64,000 nucleotides of DNA from Maridesulfovibrio sp. (GCF_963667685.1 NZ_OY763930.1:2091501-2155500); one strand, 5' to 3'. Shown: positions 9,362 to 17,403, numbered from the stretch's first letter. Program-made: numbers and translations. The notes: generated by a model not told the origin, from the sequence alone.

Positions 9362-10489
9362 ATGACAATCGGGTATAATACAATTGAAGTTGAAGTTGAT
9401 TTAAATGCCATCCGCCACAATTACCGTGTTCTTTGCGAAAAAGGCAGTAAGGTCTACGGTGTGGTCAAAGCCGACGCATACGGCCATGGATTGATAGAAG
9501 TTGCCCGGGCCCTTGAAGAAGAAGGTGCGGATACTTTCGCAGTGGGAACTGTTGGCGAAGGGATGATGCTGCGTGAAAGCGGTTGTTCCAAGCGCATAAT
9601 TTCTCTGCTGGGTCCGCTTAATGAGCAGGATTGTTTTAATGCTGCCCAGAACGGTATAATCCCCTTTATCGGCGAGTTTGAGCAGCTTGAGATGCTGGCC
9701 GGAGTCGTGTCGGCGCAGGGCCGGAAAGTCGAAATATGTTTGAAGTTTGATACCGGGATGTCCCGGCTCGGTTTCAGTGTCCGGGAACTGGACAAACTTA
9801 TCGACTGGTTGAAGGACAATCCAGAAGTGTGTCCGGTGCTGGCCAGTTCACATCTTGCCACTTCGGATGATCCGGCTTACGAGGAATATATGTCCGCGCA
9901 GGCCGAAAAATTCTCAAATATTTTACAGCGGCTTGATAACGCCGGATATACTTTGGAAGCTTCGCTGGCCAACTCTGCCGGAATTCTGGTTCATGATAAG
10001 GTCCATTATTCGGCTCAGCGGGGTGGTATCGCCCTTTACGGTTCTAATCCATTACTGGGAACTGAGTGGAGTTCTGCCGGTGACCGGCTCAAGCCTGCCA
10101 TGCAGGTGCGGACTAAAATCGCAGCAGTACGGGAATTAAAAAAAGGGCAGGCAATCAGCTACGGCTGCACCTATACCGCAGAGCGGGACATGACCGTTGC
10201 CGTTGTCTGCGCCGGTTATGCGGATGCATACAGCCGGGGCCTTTCTAATGCCGGGCAAGTCTGTATTCATGGTAAAAGAGCCAGAATTTTAGGCCGGGTA
10301 TGTATGCAGCTCTGCATTGTTGATGTCAGCCATATTGAAAACGTTAAGTTTGGCGACAAGGCTTATCTGCTTGGCGGGGAAGGCGAAGGCCGCATTACTG
10401 CGGAAGATCTGGCCGGTTGGTGGCAGACAATTACGTATGAAATTTTTTGTCTTCTGGGGATGAATCCGAGGGCATATAAAAAAGAATAA
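9362..10489 (+). CDS. alr: alanine racemase
   Basis: The protein has 375 residues and is a PLP-dependent fold-III racemase that supplies D-alanine for peptidoglycan. The N-terminal VVKADAYGHG holds the PLP lysine; AISYGCTYTAERD in the second half corresponds to the catalytic tyrosine region. GAGTCTCAC precedes the ATG. It probably forms an operon with mutL and the small gene at 10504. The length and motifs are ordinary for the family. Confidence 0.95.
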   Translation: MTIGYNTIEVEVDLNAIRHNYRVLCEKGSKVYGVVKADAYGHGLIEVARALEEEGADTFAVGTVGEGMMLRESGCSKRIISLLGPLNEQDCFNAAQNGIIPFIGEFEQLEMLAGVVSAQGRKVEICLKFDTGMSRLGFSVRELDKLIDWLKDNPEVCPVLASSHLATSDDPAYEEYMSAQAEKFSNILQRLDNAGYTLEASLANSAGILVHDKVHYSAQRGGIALYGSNPLLGTEWSSAGDRLKPAMQVRTKIAAVRELKKGQAISYGCTYTAERDMTVAVVCAGYADAYSRGLSNAGQVCIHGKRARILGRVCMQLCIVDVSHIENVKFGDKAYLLGGEGEGRITAEDLAGWWQTITYEIFCLLGMNPRAYKKE

Positions 10490-10503
10490 ACGGGAGATAT
10501 AAC

Positions 10504-10692
10504 ATGTCTTGGAAAGTAGCAGAAAGTCATCCGCTTAAGGATGTTGATCCGGCTGAATTGAGGAGTAAATGGGTGGATGTTGCCATGGATATGGCTCTTA
10601 TTCCCGAGAATAACATCCGCGTTTACATCGAAGACGGCATTGTCCGTATTGAAGTAAGCGAAGAACTTTATAACTGCATGGCTGGAATCTAG
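10504..10692 (+). CDS. conserved small protein of unknown function
   Basis: This encodes 62 residues, acidic, without a membrane segment or cysteine cluster; one cysteine lies near the end (YNCMAGI). It starts 14 bp after alr with a good ribosome-binding site (GGGAGATATAAC before ATG) and ends just before a terminator, so it is the last gene of mutL-alr. Alternating hydrophobic residues in NIRVYIEDGIVRIEVS suggest a two-stranded beta hairpin. I do not recognise a family. It is likely translated, given the site and codon use like its neighbours. Confidence 0.7.
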   Translation: MSWKVAESHPLKDVDPAELRSKWVDVAMDMALIPENNIRVYIEDGIVRIEVSEELYNCMAGI

Positions 10693-10701
10693 CTATAAGG
10701 T

Positions 10702-10737
10702 AAAGGGCGGTCTATAGGGCCGCCTTTTGTTTTTTCT
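10702..10737 (+). terminator. terminator after mutL-alr
   Basis: A hairpin with an AAAGG(G)CGG / CCGCCTTT stem is followed by TTGTTTTTTC. Confidence 0.75.
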
Positions 10738-10760
10738 TCAGGCCTCTCGTGGAGTCAGTC

Positions 10761-11909
10761 ATGAAAATGAACAGTTTGTTTCCGGTTCTGCTCATAGTGA
10801 TTTTCAGCGCCTTATTTTGCCCCGGCTGTACTGCTGAGGAAGATAATGATGAATTCAAAGTTGGTGTAGTTGCTGTTACCAGTGGAGAATTATTCAGGAA
10901 AGGGAATTACATAATAACCGCGGCCCGCTACGGGGCGGAACGGCAAAACAGACTAGGCGGTCTGGGTCTTTCAGGGAAGCAGTATAAAGTCAGACTTATT
11001 CCTGCGGACAGTAACGGTAAACCGGAAATTGCCGTGAAAGTTACCCGTAGGCTTATAGAGCAAGATAAGGTTTCAGCTATAGTCGGTGCGGCCAGCAGCA
11101 AGGTTGCCCTTGCTGTGGCGAAGGTCTGCGAGGAATATAAGATCCCGTTCATTACTCCGGTTGCCGCTACAAACAAACTCACTTCATATAAATATTCTTT
11201 TCGGGTTTCATATACCAACGCAGTTCAGTCTCAAGCTCTGGCCCTGTTTGCCAAGAAGAATCTGAAGCTGGAGGATGTAGGTATAATTTATGCCTCGGCA
11301 AGTCCGTATAGTGCCGAGCTGGCCTTTTTTTTCAGGAAAGATTACCAAAAGTACGGTGGTCGTGTTGTCGCCTTTGAGAACTACGGTCTGGGCCAGCGCG
11401 ATTTTTCAAGACAGATGAAGAATATTATAGATTCCAAAGCACGGATTCTGTTTCTGCCGGGCAATACCAAAACGGTGCAGCTGCAAGTGGCGCAGGCCCG
11501 CAAACAAGGTTTTGAAGGTATTCTTATGGGAAGTGATTCATGGGATCCCATTGAACTTAAGCGTAACCCGCTATTCAAGAATAGCTATTACACTGACCAC
11601 TGGGTTCCGGGACTTTCCATTGCCGGAGCGCAGGAATTTGAGAAAGATTACAAAAAGCAGAACGGAGTTGACCCAACTGAATTGGAAGCCCTGACTTATG
11701 ATGCCGTTATGAGTCTCTTTGCCGCAGCAGAAAAAGCCGGGACGATCAAGCCTGTTTCCATTCATGATGCTTTGGTTGATATGCCGCCTTTTCACGGCGT
11801 AACCGGTACATTTGACTACAATAATAACGGCGACCCGGATAAAGATGTGATAATCTCGACTTTCCGTGACGGTAATATCGCAGTGCAATGTGTTATTAAC
11901 CTGAATTAG
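10761..11909 (+). CDS. branched-chain amino-acid-type periplasmic binding lipoprotein
   Basis: The protein has 382 residues from the ATG at 10761, preferred over a GTG at 10749 because GTGGAG then acts as the ribosome-binding site. The signal peptide ends in a lipobox, LFCPGC-TA, so the mature protein is a lipoprotein. The rest is a type I periplasmic-binding fold of the LivJ/Peripla_BP_6 kind (VGVVAVTSGELF, GAASSKVALAVAKVCEEYKIPFI, GTFDYNNNGDP). Such proteins deliver branched-chain amino acids, amides or similar ligands to ABC transporters, but no permease or ATPase gene is next to it. It may be an orphan receptor or serve a transporter encoded elsewhere. Confidence 0.88.
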   Translation: MKMNSLFPVLLIVIFSALFCPGCTAEEDNDEFKVGVVAVTSGELFRKGNYIITAARYGAERQNRLGGLGLSGKQYKVRLIPADSNGKPEIAVKVTRRLIEQDKVSAIVGAASSKVALAVAKVCEEYKIPFITPVAATNKLTSYKYSFRVSYTNAVQSQALALFAKKNLKLEDVGIIYASASPYSAELAFFFRKDYQKYGGRVVAFENYGLGQRDFSRQMKNIIDSKARILFLPGNTKTVQLQVAQARKQGFEGILMGSDSWDPIELKRNPLFKNSYYTDHWVPGLSIAGAQEFEKDYKKQNGVDPTELEALTYDAVMSLFAAAEKAGTIKPVSIHDALVDMPPFHGVTGTFDYNNNGDPDKDVIISTFRDGNIAVQCVINLN

Positions 11910-11927
11910 CTTTTTGCGCTGAAAAAA

Positions 11928-11966
11928 AGAAAACAGCCTGCGTTGTTCCCGCAGGCTGTTTTCTTA
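11928..11966. terminator. bidirectional terminator
   Basis: The stem AAACAGCCTGCG / CGCAGGCTGTTT lies between the convergent binding-protein gene and the Mrp-ORP gene, with an A run on its left and TTTTCTT on its right. Confidence 0.8.
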
Positions 11967-11998
11967 TGCAGTGTGTATGGTAGATATAGCTTACGCTA

Positions 11999-13264
11999 TT
12001 AGTGGTCGCAGGTATTTGATCCGGTCTGGAGGGTTCCGGCAAGGTAGCTGGAAACAACATTCTCCGGTGCTTCAGCTGGTGAACCGACAACAACCTTCAC
12101 TCCGGCATCTGTGAACAGGGATTGTGCTCTGGAGCCCATGCCGCCGGCCAGAACAAGCTGTACGCCCTGATCCGCGATCCACTTGGGTAGTACCCCCGGT
12201 TCGTGGGGCGGGGGAGTTTCCATGTTGGTGGCTACTATTCCCTTGGAGGAAACGTCGACATCCATGATGGCGAATTGTTCGCAGTGACCGAAGTGCATGC
12301 AGAGTTTGCCTGCTGCAACGGGAACTGCGATGCGCAGCATACCGTTTTTAGTCTTGAATTCTTCCGGCTTAGGCATTTCATTATTTTCCTGCAGACTCTC
12401 GGAGAGATTCAGCATGGGTTTAATAATGGCATTTAGAGCCTGTCCTGTAGGACCTTCGTGGTCAGTGCGGATTATGGGATAGCCTTCATCTCCGGAACGT
12501 CCAACTTCAGGATCAAGTGGGATACGACCGAGGAATTTTACACCTGTTTCCTTGGCAAGCTCTTCACCGCCACCGGAATTGAAAATGTTATGAATACTTC
12601 CACAGTCAGGGCAGACGAATCCGCTCATGTTTTCCACGATACCCAGAACGGGGTTTCCGACCTGTTTGCAGAAGTTGACTGAACGGCGCACATCATCAAT
12701 AGCAACACCCTGAGGAGTGGTTACGATAACCGCATGGGCATCCTGACCGAGAGTCTGGAGTGCGGAAAGAGGTTCGTCACCTGTTCCGGGAGGGCAGTCA
12801 ACAACGAGAAAATCAAGGTCGTTCCAAGCTACATCCTGCACAAATTGTTTGATCATGCCGATCTTAACCGGACCGCGCCAGATCACCGGGTCATTTTTGC
12901 TGGGAAGCATGAAACCGAGAGACATAACCCAGAGGTTGCTGGACCATGAAATAGGTTCAATTACTTCGTGGCCGATATGCGGTTTCTCATTCTCAAGGCT
13001 GAGCAGACGGGGGATACTGGGGCCGTGGACGTCAACATCAAGCAGCCCGACCTGTTTTCCGGCAAGGGAGAGAGCTACTGCAATGTTCGTTGCTACCGTA
13101 CTTTTACCTACACCGCCTTTACCGGAAATAACCACGATTTTGTGTTTGATTCTGGAAAGGGCCTTTTTCAGTTTCATCTCTTCGGGGCTGCAACCTTCAG
13201 AACAACCGGAAGAAGAACATCCGGACCCGGAGGAAGAGCAGCTTCCACATGCATGATCGCTCAT
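11999..13264 (-). CDS. Mrp/NBP35-type P-loop ATPase fused to an ORP-like domain
   Basis: The protein has 421 residues. A cysteine-rich head (residues about 6-25: CGSCSSSGSGC, CSEGC) precedes a MinD/Mrp ATPase domain (about 38-285) with deviant Walker A GKGGVGKST, DVDVHGP and FVCPDCGSIHN, whose CxxC pair binds a bridging iron-sulfur cluster in NBP35/Mrp proteins. From about residue 308 to the end is a NifX/NifB-C-like fold (IAVPVAAGKLCMHFGHCEQF, LAGGMGSRAQSLF) like the ORP protein encoded just upstream. In Desulfovibrio vulgaris such a protein belongs to the orange-protein complex. Its job here is inferred: cluster assembly or cluster-linked signalling with ORP. Confidence 0.88.
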   Translation of the reverse strand: MSDHACGSCSSSGSGCSSSGCSEGCSPEEMKLKKALSRIKHKIVVISGKGGVGKSTVATNIAVALSLAGKQVGLLDVDVHGPSIPRLLSLENEKPHIGHEVIEPISWSSNLWVMSLGFMLPSKNDPVIWRGPVKIGMIKQFVQDVAWNDLDFLVVDCPPGTGDEPLSALQTLGQDAHAVIVTTPQGVAIDDVRRSVNFCKQVGNPVLGIVENMSGFVCPDCGSIHNIFNSGGGEELAKETGVKFLGRIPLDPEVGRSGDEGYPIIRTDHEGPTGQALNAIIKPMLNLSESLQENNEMPKPEEFKTKNGMLRIAVPVAAGKLCMHFGHCEQFAIMDVDVSSKGIVATNMETPPPHEPGVLPKWIADQGVQLVLAGGMGSRAQSLFTDAGVKVVVGSPAEAPENVVSSYLAGTLQTGSNTCDH

Positions 13265-13392
13265 ATATCAATCTCCTGCCCCTCACTGGGTGGAGGGGGT
13301 TTTATTAAAAAAATACAGATTGATTAAATCTGTTACAGAATGCTTTTCGTTGTAAATTAAGACATTAACCAGACTTGTCAATGCCTGAAAAT

Positions 13393-13441
13393 GTTCAGTC
13401 ATGCCCGCAGAGCAAGGAAGAGGAGAAGAGCATGACTGAAC
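13393..13441. repeat. inverted repeat between ORP and Mrp-ORP genes
   Basis: A perfect 12-bp inverted repeat, GTTCAGTCATGC / GCATGACTGAAC (13393-13404 and 13430-13441), encloses a purine-rich 25-nt spacer. It lies just after the ORP stop codon in the 190-bp gap before the Mrp-ORP gene. No T run follows, so it is more likely an mRNA-stabilising or processing hairpin than a terminator. A TTGACA box (minus strand, 13376-13381) just downstream could start a separate Mrp-ORP transcript. Confidence 0.6.
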
Positions 13442-13455
13442 TGGATACGGAAATT

Positions 13456-13815
13456 TTACCAGTGACCCGGTTTATCTGCATCGGATGCAGCTTCGAGTTT
13501 ACCTTCTTTAAAAGAAGACAGAACCTCTGCTACAGTGCCGCCGTTGACCAGATATACCTTGATAGAACCTTTATCGAGGGCAGTGAAGGCTTTGGGCCCG
13601 ACGTGTCCTGTTATGACTGCTTTAGCACCTGTCGCGGCAACATTCTGGGCGGACTGGATACCTGCGCCCTGTGCAGCGTTAAGGTTCTGGGTGTTATCGA
13701 TGAATTCATGAGTGTCTGCATCGGTATCGCAGACAAGAAACCCCTTGGCGCGTCCAAATCTGGGGTCGATTTCGCCGTTGAGGTCGTTTCCCTGACAGCT
13801 GATTGCAATTTTCAT
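13456..13815 (-). CDS. orange protein (ORP), Mo/Cu-cluster NifX-like family
   Basis: The protein has 119 residues. The sequence begins MKIAISCQGNDLNGEIDPRFGRAKGF, the standard start of the NifX/NifB-C (dinitrogenase iron-molybdenum cofactor biosynthesis) fold, and continues with ITGHVGPKAFTAL. Size and gene context match the Desulfovibrio orange protein, which binds a mixed molybdenum-copper-sulfide cluster. It is cytoplasmic, with no signal peptide. It starts 2 bp after the stop of the gene at 13817-14284, so the two are translationally coupled. The name rests on order and similarity recognised by eye; cluster content cannot be read from sequence. Confidence 0.85.
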   Translation of the reverse strand: MKIAISCQGNDLNGEIDPRFGRAKGFLVCDTDADTHEFIDNTQNLNAAQGAGIQSAQNVAATGAKAVITGHVGPKAFTALDKGSIKVYLVNGGTVAEVLSSFKEGKLEAASDADKPGHW

Positions 13816-13816
13816 T

Positions 13817-14284
13817 TTAATTACTCCTTTGCACTGAGTTCAGGTTCGGACGATCAAGCATTTTCTGCTGCTTCTCATGTCTGCCCCTGAACGCTCTGTT
13901 GCCCTGTCCGCATCTGCCCCTGCCCCGGCATCCGGGCATGGCATGATTTTCAAGACAGTTCTGTTGATAAGCCGAAAGTATTTCGTCGATCATTCCTGTG
14001 ACCCACGGAATAACACTTATTCCGGCCTGCTCCAGTTCATTGATGGTGCATCCGCAGATGGCGCCGCATATTAAAAACGTTGCCCCGCAGGCAGTAATGG
14101 CGGATGTCCTGTCCTTTGGGTCTTTTGAGGGAAGGGATAGGTAACCTGCGGGGCAAATTTTATTGTCTTCCACCCGGAACAATTTCAGGTCCGGGGCATT
14201 GTCAAAAACGGAGGCCAGCCTGTCTTCATAGCAGGCCAGGCAAAGTAGCTTCGAGCTGTTATTGCGTGCTTCGTTTTCTCTCAT
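13817..14284 (-). CDS. ORP-operon NifX-like protein with a Cys/Gly/Arg-rich tail
   Basis: The protein has 155 residues. Residues about 12-100 resemble a NifX-type fold (KLLCLACYEDRLASVFDNA, ITACGATFLICGAICGCTINELEQAGI); the latter holds a cluster of cysteines absent from ORP itself. The tail (about 113-140) is GCRGRGRCGQGNRAFRGR, typical of NifX-like partners in anaerobes. It is the first gene of the ORP operon, preceded by a sigma-54-type promoter and AGGAAGGC close before the ATG. It is probably the counterpart of the third orp2-operon gene of D. vulgaris; its biochemical role is unknown. The first ten or so residues are poorly supported and the true start could differ. Confidence 0.75.
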   Translation of the reverse strand: MRENEARNNSSKLLCLACYEDRLASVFDNAPDLKLFRVEDNKICPAGYLSLPSKDPKDRTSAITACGATFLICGAICGCTINELEQAGISVIPWVTGMIDEILSAYQQNCLENHAMPGCRGRGRCGQGNRAFRGRHEKQQKMLDRPNLNSVQRSN

Positions 14285-14296
14285 GCCTTCCTATAG

Positions 14297-14311
14297 GCAT
14301 AGTCTGTGCCA
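14297..14311 (-). promoter_or_regulatory. sigma-54 (-24/-12) promoter of the ORP operon
   Basis: Read on the minus strand, TGGCACAGACTATGC fits the consensus TGGCAC-N5-TTGC, with GG and GC spaced exactly as required and one change at -12 (ATGC for TTGC). It lies just upstream of the first ORP-operon gene and downstream of a sigma-54 activator gene. The predicted start of transcription falls almost on the annotated ATG, so either the mRNA is nearly leaderless or the start codon lies further in; this lowers confidence. Confidence 0.5.
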
Positions 14312-14414
14312 TGGATGTTTATCTCTGTTAATTCAAAATCTTGTGTGGAAATAGAGATCTTTTAGGGTCTAGATTTGGGATTAAAATGAGTCGAGTTTAA
14401 TGACGGAAGGCTAA

Positions 14415-15749
14415 TTATGCGCCCAGTTCTTCGCAGCGGGCGATAGTTCTGCGCAGGGTATCTTTGGATATACCAAGTTCACGGCATGTAGCCATTTTTT
14501 TCCCGTTGTTACGTTTAAGGGCGCGACGCACGGCCATGCACTTAATTTGCTCCATGCTCATGGGGAGATCCTCGTCTTCCACCTTTTCCCGTGATTTGGG
14601 TTGCAGGTATTCAGGGAGGTGCTCAACTTGAATAAATCCGGAGCGACAAAGAATAAAGGCGAACTCAAGGATGTTCTCAAGTTCACGCACGTTACCGGGA
14701 AAAGAATGCCGCATGAGGATATGCAGAGTATCCTCGGATATACCGTCAATTTCTTTGCCCTGAAGAGCGTTAAGCCTGTTTATGAAGTGGTTGATGAGGA
14801 GTGGGATATCTTCAACCCTTGATTTTAGCGGAGGGAGGGTGAGGGTTACGACATTCAGGCGGTAGTAGAGATCCTGCCGGAAGAGGCCCTCTTCCACCAG
14901 TTCTGCCAGGTTTTTGTTTGTTGCGGCCACTATGCGGACATTGGTTTTCACACTAGCGACCGCTCCAAGAGGTTCAAATGTCTTTTCCTGCAACACACGC
15001 AGCAGTTTAACCTGCAACTTTGCCGGCATATCCCCGATTTCATCAAGAAAAATGGTTCCCCCGGCAGCCAGTTCAAAGCGTCCTGCTTTGTCTTTACGGG
15101 CATCGGTAAAGGCTCCGGCTTTGTAGCCGAACAACTCTGATTCAAGCAAATTGTCAGGTAACGCTCCGCAGTTCACAGCCACGAACGGTCCGTGTTTGCG
15201 CTCGCTCAAATTGTGGATGGCCCGGGCGAAAAGTTCTTTACCTGTGCCGGACTCCCCAAGCAGCAGAACAGTGGCTTCGCTTTTGCTGACCTGCGGCAGA
15301 ATGGCGAAGACTTTTCCTAACTGGGCGCTTTTACCTATGATGTCTTCAAAGCGCCAGGAGTCTTCAACTTCACGGCGGATCATTTGGATATCGGTCAGGT
15401 CGCGGAAGCTTTCTACGCCGCCGATAGTCTTCCCGGTACTATCTACAAGGGGGGCGGCACTAATTGAGACGGGAACCTTGCGCCCGTCAGCATGGATGAA
15501 AAATATGGATTTGTTGGAGATGCGCCCGCAATCTTTCATGCAGGCCCTTAAAGCGCAATCGCCGTCGCAGAGACTTGAGTGGAAGACATCCCAGCATTTG
15601 GAACCTACAGCTTCATCCGCAGGGACACCTGTGATCCGGCTGGCTGCTTCGTTGAAGAAGGTGATGTTCCAGTCCCGGTCTACCGTAAAAACACCGTCTG
15701 CAAGGGAATCCAATACAGAGGAACAAGGTAGATTACTTGGGAATTTCAT
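14415..15749 (-). CDS. PAS / sigma-54 interaction / Fis-type HTH regulator of the ORP operon
   Basis: The protein has 444 residues. An N-terminal PAS domain (about 10-125) carries five cysteines in a short span (C52, C61, C65, C70, C74; [16 protein letters not shown]), suggesting a redox or iron-sulfur sensor. An AAA+ domain (about 138-365) has [14 protein letters not shown] (Walker A), [12 protein letters not shown] (Walker B) and the sigma-54 contact loop as GAFTDA instead of GAFTGA, a known natural variant. A Fis-type helix-turn-helix ends the protein. It lies immediately upstream of the ORP operon and matches in role the D. vulgaris orp activator. Its ribosome-binding GGAGG lies inside an intergenic repeat (15757-15840). 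Confidence 0.9.
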   Translation of the reverse strand: MKFPSNLPCSSVLDSLADGVFTVDRDWNITFFNEAASRITGVPADEAVGSKCWDVFHSSLCDGDCALRACMKDCGRISNKSIFFIHADGRKVPVSISAAPLVDSTGKTIGGVESFRDLTDIQMIRREVEDSWRFEDIIGKSAQLGKVFAILPQVSKSEATVLLLGESGTGKELFARAIHNLSERKHGPFVAVNCGALPDNLLESELFGYKAGAFTDARKDKAGRFELAAGGTIFLDEIGDMPAKLQVKLLRVLQEKTFEPLGAVASVKTNVRIVAATNKNLAELVEEGLFRQDLYYRLNVVTLTLPPLKSRVEDIPLLINHFINRLNALQGKEIDGISEDTLHILMRHSFPGNVRELENILEFAFILCRSGFIQVEHLPEYLQPKSREKVEDEDLPMSMEQIKCMAVRRALKRNNGKKMATCRELGISKDTLRRTIARCEELGA

Positions 15750-15756
15750 GCTGTGT

Positions 15757-15840
15757 GCCTCCGGCGGCTCTCCGAGGGCTTAAGCCCTTTTGGGAAAAGT
15801 GGTTTAGGAATCCCAAAAAAATTTATCATGCTTCGCATCG
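15757..15840 (+). repeat. dispersed intergenic repeat, copy a
   Basis: The head GCCTCCGGCGGC is followed by a G/C-rich hairpin zone with GGGCTTAAGCCC, then the tail AATCCCAAAA...ATTTATCATGCTTCGC. On the minus strand its head supplies the GGAGG that precedes the start codon of the sigma-54 regulator gene. Confidence 0.75.
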
Positions 15841-15904
15841 ATTAGCTGCAAAATGAATAGATAACCAAAAAGCGCAAAACTGATGTGGGAAAAATAATTA
15901 GCGC

Positions 15905-16019
15905 CAAAATACTCCGGTGGCTCCCAGCGGCGCAGTCTGCTGGAAGGTCTCGAAGAAATATGGTCCTGGGATGGGAAATTTTTGCAAAAGTTTCCCGTCC
16001 CAGGACGTCGGAGGCAATC
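15905..16019 (-). repeat. dispersed intergenic repeat, copy b (divergent)
   Basis: On the minus strand, a TTGCCTCCGACG head precedes a 16-bp hairpin, GTCCTGGGACGGGAAA / TTTCCCATCCCAGGAC (one G-U pair; 15963-15978 and 15991-16006), around TTTTGCAAAA. It lies right after hypB and may also end that transcript. Its tail is poorly conserved. Confidence 0.55.
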
Positions 16020-16024
16020 TTATC

Positions 16025-16681
16025 TTATTTCTTTTCTTCGCGGGCCTTACGGAGCCAGTCGTACCAGTTTTCCAATCCTTCGCGGGTGCGGCAGGACAGG
16101 GGGAAGAGGGCTATATCAGCATTGAGCTTGCGTGCGTGCTGCTGTGCTTTTTCGAGATCAAAATCAACATAAGGCAGCAGGTCAATCTTGTTCAGGATCA
16201 TGACGGAAGAAATGTGGAACATGAGTGGGTATTTTTCAGGTTTGTCGTCACCTTCAGTCACGGTCAGCAGGGTGATCTTGTGATCTTCACCAACGTTGAA
16301 TTCGGCGGGACATACGAGGTTCCCCACGTTTTCCACGAAAAGGATATCGAGCCCTTCTAGGTCGAGAAGTGAAAGAGCTTCTTTCACCTGGCTGGAGTTC
16401 AGGTGGCATCCGCCTTCAGTGTTGATCTGCACGGCCTGTGCCCCGGTGGCGGCAACACGGCGGGCGTCGTTGTCGGTTTGCAGGTCGCCTTCGATAACAG
16501 CCATATTGAATTCACCTTTGAGGTCTGCAAGGGTCTTTTCCAGCAGGCTGGTTTTACCGGACCCGGGTGAACTCATCAGGTTGAGGCAAAGAATATTTCT
16601 TTCTTTGAAAAATTGTTTCAGTTCGTCGGCAATTCTGTCATTTGCTTCCAGAATGTTGCGTATCACAGGGATTTCACCCAT
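16025..16681 (-). CDS. hypB: hydrogenase nickel incorporation GTPase HypB
   Basis: The protein has 218 residues from the ATG at 16681, chosen over a TTG six bases earlier because AAGGAG then sits 7 nt upstream. It is a G3E-family GTPase: P-loop SSPGSGKTSLLEKTL, EGDLQTDNDA, the metal-site segment GGCHLNSSQV, VENVGNLVCPAEF and NKIDLLPYVDF. It lacks the histidine-rich N-terminus seen in some HypB, so nickel storage is unlikely. It delivers nickel to NiFe-hydrogenase precursors together with HypA, whose gene ends 17 bp upstream. Hydrogenase structural genes and hypCDEF are not in the window. Confidence 0.95.
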   Translation of the reverse strand: MGEIPVIRNILEANDRIADELKQFFKERNILCLNLMSSPGSGKTSLLEKTLADLKGEFNMAVIEGDLQTDNDARRVAATGAQAVQINTEGGCHLNSSQVKEALSLLDLEGLDILFVENVGNLVCPAEFNVGEDHKITLLTVTEGDDKPEKYPLMFHISSVMILNKIDLLPYVDFDLEKAQQHARKLNADIALFPLSCRTREGLENWYDWLRKAREEKK

Positions 16682-16698
16682 TTCCAAACTCCTTAAAG

Positions 16699-17049
16699 TT
16701 AATCGTCAATCTCGATGCTATCGATTTGCAATTCTTTGCCCTGAAGAACTTCATGCCCAATTTCAAGGCCGCATTTCGGACAGGCCATGTAAAGTTTATC
16801 TTCGGGTAAAAATTCGTGTTTGCATCCGCCGCAGCGGACTTTGATGGGAATTTCATTTACTTCAAGCACAGAGCCATCAAAGGCAGTGCCTAAGGTAATC
16901 GCTTCCCATCCGAACGTGAGTGCATCAGATACTACTCCCGCAAGCGCGCCGTTGCCTACCACAACTTTTTTGAGGCTGGCACCGGGTCGCTTTTCCATTT
17001 CCTCTTCAATGATTGCAAGTATACTTTGCGCTATTGACATTTCGTGCAT
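16699..17049 (-). CDS. hypA: hydrogenase maturation nickel metallochaperone HypA
   Basis: The protein has 116 residues, the standard HypA length. The N-terminal MHEMSIAQSI includes the nickel-binding MHE; the C-terminal half has two CxxC pairs (CGGC, CPKC) of the structural zinc site. It hands nickel to HypB and then to hydrogenase large subunits. It is the first gene of a hypA-hypB pair. Confidence 0.95.
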   Translation of the reverse strand: MHEMSIAQSILAIIEEEMEKRPGASLKKVVVGNGALAGVVSDALTFGWEAITLGTAFDGSVLEVNEIPIKVRCGGCKHEFLPEDKLYMACPKCGLEIGHEVLQGKELQIDSIEIDD

Positions 17050-17397
17050 GTTTTTGGACTAACTCAAAAAATTATCAGGGGCAAGGTGCTTTGGCGCATA
17101 AATGGTTAACATTTGACGGAAAGTTGTCGAAAAAAATTGCGTTGTAGTTGTGATATAAACCGCACTTACGGATAGTTAGCTGTCAGGAGTTCAGGTGTTT
17201 TCCTGGAGTTGGGCCTCTGGAGTTTACACAACTGCCATGTTTAAAATTATTGGAGTGCCGGTAAGCGCTATATGATTTGCTGAAAAAACTCCGGTTCGCA
17301 GCGGACTCTGCTTGCAAGTGAGTGAAAGCTTGGGTAAGGGGAGGGGGTTTCTAATTAACTTTTTTATGCACCGGGCTATTCCCGGATTCTGGAGGAC
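17050..17397. other. intergenic region between hypA and the CBS-ACT gene
   Basis: This 348-bp region between divergent genes holds no convincing reading frame. The plus-strand part (about 17180-17300) has several GGAG/CTCC blocks (CAGGAGTTCAGG, CCTGGAGTTGGGCCTCTGGAG) that could fold into a structured leader for the CBS-ACT mRNA. I do not recognise a known riboswitch class. Confidence 0.35.
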
Positions 17398-17403
17398 ATG
17401 CAG

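Noticed and set aside
13375-13890. 171-codon plus-strand frame across the ORP gene
   Set aside because: It lies opposite the well-supported ORP gene and its neighbour; no ribosome-binding site and no recognisable fold.
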